From: Cryptomeria japonica | Lineage: Eukaryota; Streptophyta; Pinopsida; Cupressales; Cupressaceae | Reading direction: 5' to 3' | NCBI RefSeq assembly: GCF_030272615.1 | Contig: NC_081414.1 | Span: forward strand, 235,885,733 to 235,949,732 | DNA: 64,000 bases | Shown here: positions 57,397-64,000 of the stretch, in pieces | Layout of the letters: every line of letters starts with the position of its first letter | Numbering within the stretch: position 1 is the stretch's first letter | Notes under the pieces: generated by a model | Databases searched by the model: none | Told to the model about the DNA's origin: nothing | What the model saw: only the letters and a program-made list of their open reading frames with translations | Program-made: the position numbers and the translations under genes

Positions 57397-58497
57397 TCAG
57401 TCCTATAGGAGAGCTGAGCACTGTGAATGATTGTTCCCTTTTTTATTTGTGATCGATTGAATATGATTAGGATAAGAAATGATGCAAGAACTAGGTAAAA
57501 TGCTAAGAAATTGACAAGATTTAACATAAACAGACAACAAATCATAATACAAACACAAAAGTACAGATCTTGAAATGAGATTAAAAAAGGAACGTATGAT
57601 TGAAATCTGAGCCTGAAAGTGATGAACCAGTGTGCTAGGTGCCCTAGTCTAGGAGGTCATCTCGGATAGAGATGCTCTGTAGTGACGCCCTTTGAAATTC
57701 AGCCACAAAGTATCAGACGAATGTGCTAATTGACATAGTCCATGAGTATTCGCCTGTTCAAAACCTGGAATTGTAGCTTTTAGTATGCTCCGTGCAATCC
57801 TGCAACTTTTGGCTATCAGATATGTAACCTGCACACAGAAAATAAAGAAAAATGTTGTGTTGTATAGGGGTTTGCCTAAGTCAAACCCTAGGTAGGAATT
57901 AATCTCCACTACAAAATGATTAATGAGAGAGAAAGCTTACCCCTGGTAGGGCAGATGCTGAAAACCTTAAGGAAATGATTGGATTGACAAATGATACCTT
58001 TTCTATGAACTTCTTGCCTTGAAGCCTTCACAAAGCTTGATGTTACTTGATAGAAGTTAATGTATGTCTACATGGAGGAACACATAACTTGATCATGATT
58101 GCTGAACTTTGATGCTTAAATGCTTAACTTCATATTTCTCCTCAATTGCCTTGAAGATGCCTGATTGTAATGCTCAATTAGAGTAATGAATTGAAATTAG
58201 GAGATTTTCAAATGAGGGGGAGAGAGTTGTATAAATTTTGAAGGTGGCCAACATCGGGGAGCAATTTCCCTCTCCACATTTTCATGACTTTTAGAGGTTC
58301 AAATGTGGTCCTGGAATGACTAGACTATGGTGCCATAGTCCTAGCTTTTTGAGCTAATACCAGGGTCAGTGAGTATAGAATTGTGCTGGGCTTCCAGAAT
58401 TGGCCATGGAATGAGCACAGTAAGTCATGAATTAGGGGCATGAGGGACAACCACCAAAGTGAGTAAAATTGTAGAGGGATACAATTTATGATACTGC
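57397..58497 (-). mobile_element. LTR-like block B (pairs with 42579-43768)
   Basis: Similar to block A along its length. It has a telobox-like AAACCCTAGGTAGG (57883-57896) and, on the - strand, a weak TATA box next to it. Ends are uncertain; in - orientation it may start TGCAGTATCAT. It may be a solo LTR. Confidence 0.55.
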
Positions 58498-58526
58498 AGT
58501 GTGAATGTTTCTTCTTGCTGTGCATA

Positions 58527-58795
58527 GTCCAACTATAAATAACAAGTCATTAATTTTTCTTTTTGAACCTTTGAAATCTTATTGCACATTATTAGCAATG
58601 TTTTTGGTTATTCTGTCCTTAGCACGAGTTTTTCTTGGCACTCACTCACATTCATTCTTAGACCCATCCTTGGACTTTGTAGAAGTAGCATTTATTTTTA
58701 TGAGGTGTTTTTCTTTACCCTGAGGCTTAGCCTCTGTGAACAGATTAGAATGGTTGAGAGTGATCTTCTAAGAAGTAAGTTTGATTTTTTTGTCT
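58527..58795 (+). repeat. Interspersed repeat block, paralogous to 42137-42400
   Basis: Same sequence family and orientation as 42137-42400. Here it follows the LTR-like block, while in the left copy it precedes it. Confidence 0.7.
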
Positions 58796-58799
58796 GATG

Positions 58800-60343
58800 A
58801 ACCACTTCATAATGCTGTGCTCGATTTCTGTTTGGTATTGCTCATCTACACTGTATTTCTTTTCTATTCTGCTGTGTTTGATTTTGTACCAGAAACATGC
58901 CTATTGAAACTTGCAGCAACAAAGGTTGTCTTTGGAATCAAACTTTGTCATGACCCTTTGCTCAAATTCTTCTTAAAGCTTGTAGTCTGGTTCCACTAGA
59001 ATTTGTTATGAAAGCCACAGCAAAATGGAGCATAGAGCAATCTTAAAAAAGAAAGAACAGGACCAAGAATCCACTTAGAAAATCCCCACGTGAAAGAAAA
59101 CAAATTGGCCTAATTAAATATCTCTAAATAATTGAAGATTTTTTAACAATTTGATAGACTTAGAGATGTAGATAAAAAATGACAATCACAAAGGCTACAT
59201 GAAGCTCATTACCAAAGAGGCAACTGAAGAGAGCTACAGACCCCAAAACTGGAATGACCAATGCAGGCAGCTCTGGCAATGTTATCTAAAACTGCATTAA
59301 CCAAGGAAGCTAAAGAAGAAAAATAACTTCAAGCTCAACTGGAAGTACCCAGAAAATGTAAATCTTATGATTTAAATGAACATCCATGCATATAACAACA
59401 CTTGCATTGAAGCCACGGTCACTACCTGCATACATGATTGTCTTGAATTGACAGGAAATTTTCTACTTTAAGAGCCTTGACTCCAGATTATACTCACTGT
59501 CTTGGATACCTTTCGGGCATGAATGATATCTTCCGAAACTTCATATGTGAAAGCCTTAATTTGATTAAGGGGTGGGGTAGTTGTTGTACTCATATAATCC
59601 AAGAACTAAGGGAAATCATCTCAAATAGTAATACATGCTTTTCTTTCTGTGTGGACTTTTTTGAAAACTTTTGATTTATACCCAATTCTAGACCCTAGAT
59701 GCAATCCCTTCTTTTACTAAAAAGTCTGCAACATTGTTACCTCTAACAGCACGATTAAAAGGAATGATGATGAAAGACTTTTTGATATAGAAAACATCCT
59801 GAATAACCATATTTAATATTCAATTTTGAGGTCCATTTCTCAAAAATGGAGCTTATAACTAGCTTTCAACTCATTCGGCTTCCATATTCAGCCACATATT
59901 ACACATGGCAAGAGAGAGGCCTTGGAGAAGAGCTTTTTCCTTTGACTATTTATTAGATGATTTCCTGAGATTTAAGCAAAAAAATGCTTAATCTTTCTAA
60001 CTTTTCCTATAAAACCTTCTTCCCTGCTTGCATGGCCAAGATTTCCTTCACTGTTCTAACACTGTTTGCAGGGCTGAATAATTCTTTATTAGAGAAGCAC
60101 TTAGTGGGCAAACTGATAACCTATCTATTTCAATTTTGAGCCTTGTATTTTCTTCACATGATGTTCTGCTTTTTCATTGTAGCTTTCAGGGTTTAACCTA
60201 TCAAAATTATGTGATCTAAAGGAAATATATTGAGGTGTTTGTGTTTTGGCAAAAATTCTTGCACTTGGTTAGTTTGTCAATAGAAACAATGGAAGGAGTT
60301 TTTTAATGGAAGGAGTTTTTAAATGGCAAGTTTTTGTTTGCAG
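58800..60343 (+). other. Probable intron or upstream sequence of the MED15-like gene
   Basis: No exon of MED15 is visible here. In particular, no DWR-type start of the KIX domain was found. The TTTGCAG acceptor at 60337-60343 ends the stretch. T-rich runs near it fit an intron. Confidence 0.45.
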
Positions 60344-62138
60344 AATGTATACTCTCCAAAAACATATGCCATTTATAGGTCCCGATGACATGAATGAATG
60401 TAAAAAGATTGCTTTGCGATTTGAAGAGAAGATCTATGCAGCTGCTGTGGATCAGGTGTGTTACCAGCAGTTATCTCATATACATGTACATGTGTTTTTA
60501 TACGCATAGCCTTCTACATCCTTTAAATGGATCCCAGCTGTTGTTGTTGGAGGTTGTAATACTTGCCAAAACAACTCGTTCTGCATGAATTTCCTTAAAT
60601 AACTGCTGTCTATGTCATCATTGAACATGTCTTTTTCAAAATTTCATGTGATTGGTTATTGCAATATAATTATATTGAAATTTTATATCTACCATGTTTG
60701 GAAGAAAATATAAAACATGAGAGCCAAATCGTCAAAATGTTTGATCAAGTTAGGAAAATGATAAAACTGATAGAATCATAGATGTATATGTGTGCATGTA
60801 TTCCCTTATCTGTATTATTTTGAGTGTTTAAACTTCAGTCTGTCTTAATTTATCCTTTTTAGCTTAAAATAATCAATTCCCCAAATTGGGGAAAAGTTTT
60901 TGAGCACATCCAGGTCTTCAAGCATCTTTCATCTTCTTGCAATAAATGATAATTTTACTGAGATTTCTTACGCTTTTCCTTTTCTGTGAAAGTTTAAACT
61001 TTTTTTTTCAATTGAACGGTTTCAACTTTCATTTTACTCAGGAAGGCAGCAGAGGTATGGTTCTTCTGAATATCTATTCTACTGCACACTTTTTACAGCC
61101 AGATGAAGTTCTCATTGCATAGAGTCATTCAAGTCATATGGTTTCTATTATCATTTGCATCATGCATTTTGAAAAGTATACATGTTTGTCAAGCGATTAC
61201 TGTGCTGAAATAATTTTTCCCTTTCCTTTGGAGGATAATGGTATCCCTCTGTGTTATGCAGCAAGACTATCTGCGCAAAATATCTCTCAAGATGCTATCA
61301 TTAAAAAACAATGTTTCTCGAGATGGAAATTCTTTGGCAGGTGGTTCTACTAGTGGCAACCAGAAGCCTCTAGATCCTGGTGGGGACAGGCAGATGATTG
61401 GCTACTTTCTAATAGGAGGACTGGTTTTATTCTTTAAGCATAATTTATATTACCATTTTTTTTTTTACAATAATGACTTTATTAATTACAATAATTCCTT
61501 ATATTCTTTGATTTCAGTGTTTCAATGAGAAGTTTGACTGAGAAGTGGGGTTCTTTTGGTTTCATTTGATTCCAGCTAGAGTAAGTGGCAATGGCATTTC
61601 ACTGCCTCGACAGCCCCAACCTCAAGAAGCATCACTACCACAAAAGCAGAGACTTGTCTGTCAGCTCCAACATCAGCCCCAGCAGTTTCAACAACCACAG
61701 TTGAACTCAATACAGCAAGAGCTTCAGCAAAGGCTTGACATGGCTGTTGGCTTATTGCAACAGCAGCATCAACTGAGCTCTATTGAACAGCAGAAGCAGT
61801 TACTGCAAGACCAAACCCAGAGGCTGTCAGATGTCCTTAAAAGTAAAACTCATTTAACTCTACTATTATTTTATCACAGTTTTCTTATTATATTCTTATT
61901 TGAATGTAACTGAGATAGATGACACATGTTGGCCATCTTTATTATCTATATACTGCACATGTTGGACTTGGTTTAGCAGAAATGGAATGTATACATTCAT
62001 TCTTTCCTTTTAATATATTTGCATTGTAGAAATTTTTTAGTGGCCTTATATATTTAGAAATTGTGGGATTTTTCAGTATCAGTGGAGTCATCAGGTCAAA
62101 CTGGACAATCAAATGGGCAGGAGAAGATCTATCAGAAG
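60344..62138 (+). CDS. MED15: Mediator subunit 15-like protein, four internal exons (partial, possibly a pseudogene)
   Basis: MED15 is a tail subunit of Mediator that links activators to RNA polymerase II in the nucleus. Exons: 60344-60455, 61262-61379 (or ending 61340), 61576-61842 and 62077-62138. All introns are GT-AG and the phases chain without a stop. Exon 1 encodes most of a KIX domain (MYTLQKHMPFIGPDD, KKIALRFEEKIYAAAVDQ), exon 2 its last helix (QDYLRKISLKMLSL). Exon 3 is a Gln-rich linker (QQELQQRLDMAVGLLQQQHQ). Exon 4 ends NGQEKIYQK, like the conserved segment before the plant MED15 C-terminal domain. The usual DWR...RIVNKI start of KIX and everything after YQK are missing from the window. 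Exon 2 has two phase-compatible donors. Exon 4 lacks the Asp-Trp normally before QE. It may be a real gene with very long introns or a truncated copy. Confidence 0.8.
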
Positions 62139-62951
62139 GTAAAGCTAATTGTAATCTCCTATCTTCCCAATTGTTGATCAATTTTCAATATTGCAGTTTT
62201 TTCACTTCGCTGGGGATAGAGTTTTGAGTGATTGCTTATGTATAATCTAAAATTAGAGTACGAGTTTGCAAGATGAGTGAAAGGATTAATTATCAGTAGA
62301 ATGATTTGTAATCTGATATGTGCAACTCATATCGGAATCAACGAAATTAGCATATCAATGATTAAAGAAAATCCAAAAGAAGTTCGTAAAACAGTAAATA
62401 ACCGGTACAATGGGTATAGAAATGCGAATAACTAATAACCATCAGGGTTCTTGCATGATACTTATCTTCTCATGAACTGTCTGAAATTTTCAGAGGGCTT
62501 TTCTCCATCAAACTATGAACACGATTAAGTCACACCTGAGCTGGGGAAAGGAAGTATATTACAATGAGAAAAAAAAGAACTCATTGACTGATAGGAATAA
62601 CACCACTAACAATTGGTCAACTCATTAAATGATAATCTAATACATTTGGTCTGTCATTCAACTTGGTTGACTTAACTCGGTAATACGTTGGTTGATGTGA
62701 GTATTACATGGGAGTCAAATAGATACTCTAATAATTTTCAACTCAATGAAATAACTGTGAAGTATTTTTTTGGCCAATATTTTAAATATGGATAACACTT
62801 TTGAGAATTGATACATTATGTAGGAATTACCTTTAACAAAAGCTTTAGCAATCCTGAAACAGATGTTGGGGCTGCAGGTCCTTGTATTGATGTGTTAGCA
62901 TCCTCCTTCTCTCCGCTGTTAACATTGCCAGTGATTCTGATCTTAGCTAGC

Positions 62952-63010
<59 letters not shown>

Positions 63011-63394
63011 CATGATGTTTTTACCAGTATTTAACTATATAGTTTTGTGTGCCAATCTCATTGACCCATATTTTATAAGTAGAACCCATCCCTCAAGAGC
63101 ATGAATTGTCCACTTGATGTTCATTGCATCTAGGTGATCCACATAGGGGTGATGCATTGAGACTTCTTGGGAGGTCACCTATGATAAGTATTAGAGCTCT
63201 TGCATAATATTTATCCTCTTATGAAAGAATTGTATCAAATTTTCAAGGGCTTTTTCTCCATCAAACTATGAACACGCTAAGTTACATTTGAGTTGGGAAA
63301 GGATATGGCAACGTGAGAAGTAGAACATAGTGATTGCTAGGAATAACACACAATAACATTTAGTCAACTCATTAAATGGTCGGAGTCAGATAGT
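62139..63394 (+). other. Probable intron with a microsatellite and a direct repeat
   Basis: No further exon is convincing. A block at about 62452-62640 recurs at 63199-63382 (shared TCTCCATCAAACTATGAACA and CAACTCATTAAATG), a diverged direct repeat about 750 bp apart. The AGGAATTACC at about 62822 gives no open conserved frame. Confidence 0.5.
62954..63004 (+). repeat. (TC)25 microsatellite
   Basis: An uninterrupted TC dinucleotide run of about 51 bp. The Ser-Leu and Arg-Glu frames it produces on the two strands are artefacts. Confidence 0.97.
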
Positions 63395-64000
63395 TGTAAT
63401 GTCCCTTTTTGGGATTGCCCTAATTCTTGCCCTAAAATCACAAGTTTCATTAAAATAAGAAATGTAAAGAGTTATAATTTTACCAATTAAAAAGATTTAA
63501 GCAAGATAAATCTTGGTTAAGGCCCTACAATCATGTTAGACAATGTTGGAAATGTAATTCATAAGACCAATTTATTTCATTAGGGCTAGGGTTTAATCAC
63601 AAATAAATACATAGATAATCAATTGTAGTAATAATCATGTGTTAATATTAGATCACATTGAACTTAAAGAATAAATAGGCAACATGCTTAAATATACTAA
63701 TCAACCATATTGTAAGGTTGAATGAGGGGAACATGATAAGGCACCCAGAACATCTCTCATCTAAGTCCTAAGGCATGACTTTGCACCCGTTGGCCCTAAG
63801 TTATTGGTACTGTGGACATCCAACATGGGGTGTCCTACTTAGTGGGGGAATTCGTCTCTGCCTTCCCTTTTTGTGCCATTTCATTAACCCACATACAAGT
63901 GTGTCCATAATCAATCATCATAGAGGTTGGAGAGGAAGCCGCAATAGGGCACCTAGAACATCTCATCTAAGCACAAGATTGTGTCTTTGCACCCCTTGGC
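63395..64000 (+). mobile_element. LTR of the TGTAATGTCCC clan, running off the window
   Basis: Begins TGTAATGTCCCTTTTTGGG and shares CCCTAAAATCACAAGTTTCA and the following sequence with 56406 onward. A GGCACC(C/T)AGAACATCTC-type block (63740 and about 63945) is repeated about 205 bp apart. The right end lies beyond 64000. Confidence 0.65.

Noticed and set aside
62808-63104. Open frames with Ser-Leu and Arg-Glu runs on the two strands
   Set aside because: Both are products of the (TC)n microsatellite.

Overview
The window is nuclear DNA from a seed plant, most likely a gymnosperm or conifer (an inference). It is almost entirely decayed, nested transposable elements. Introns have GT-AG borders. 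There are no bacterial-style operons and no RNA genes that I can recognise. The only host-type gene is a spliced fragment near the right end (60344-62138, + strand). Its protein matches plant Mediator subunit 15 (KIX domain, glutamine-rich linker, then the QEKIYQK segment). The exon before the KIX core and the exons after YQK are not visible, so the gene is either split by long introns that run out of the window or is a partial copy.

Layout from left to right. 1-2630 is a repeat-rich leader (84-bp tandem repeats at 1527-1946) ending in a palindromic motif, followed by a + strand hAT transposase pseudogene (2759-5296). 5613-6519 is a decayed LTR. 6673-10842 is a second hAT transposase pseudogene on the - strand, split by a clean solo LTR (8293-9990, 5-bp target duplication). 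Its leader (11678-13935, read on the - strand) carries the same palindromic motif, 42-bp repeats and a long pyrimidine tract. 14280-15863 looks like an LTR. 16713-19517 is a - strand relic (A) of an unrecognised protein family. 20030-21345 and 22050-23107 are two LINE fragments. 24161-25751 is a complete but internally deleted hAT element with terminal inverted repeats and an 8-bp target duplication. 26088-35454 is an LTR followed by a second copy (B) of the unrecognised family. It is interrupted by a full-length non-autonomous Ty3-type retrotransposon (28116-33047) and a 251-bp hAT MITE (35074-35324).

36000-38840 is a third repeat-rich leader with the same motif, interrupted by a solo LTR (37360-38587). 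39050-39990 is a LINE C-terminal fragment. 40050-43768 holds LTR-like blocks and tandem duplications. 43769-47760 is a - strand Ty3 gag/protease relic. 48601-51040 is a short non-autonomous LTR element with a perfect target duplication and a 41-bp repeat array. 52340-53524 is a fourth leader with the motif. 54352-56242 is an unrecognised coding relic. 56243-58500 holds LTR pieces, followed by the MED15-like exons and a further LTR that runs off the right end.

Nothing here forms a host pathway. The recurring themes are: (1) a repeat-rich leader ending in a palindromic motif, seen four times and twice next to hAT transposases; (2) a clan of LTRs with unusually long inverted ends (TGTAATGTCCC...GGGACATTACA); (3) an unrecognised protein family with a FIQFPKFTY-type motif in two LTR-associated relics; and (4) a small hAT family with ACTCGGC subterminal repeats. 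Homology statements come from reading the sequence by eye. No database search was run.
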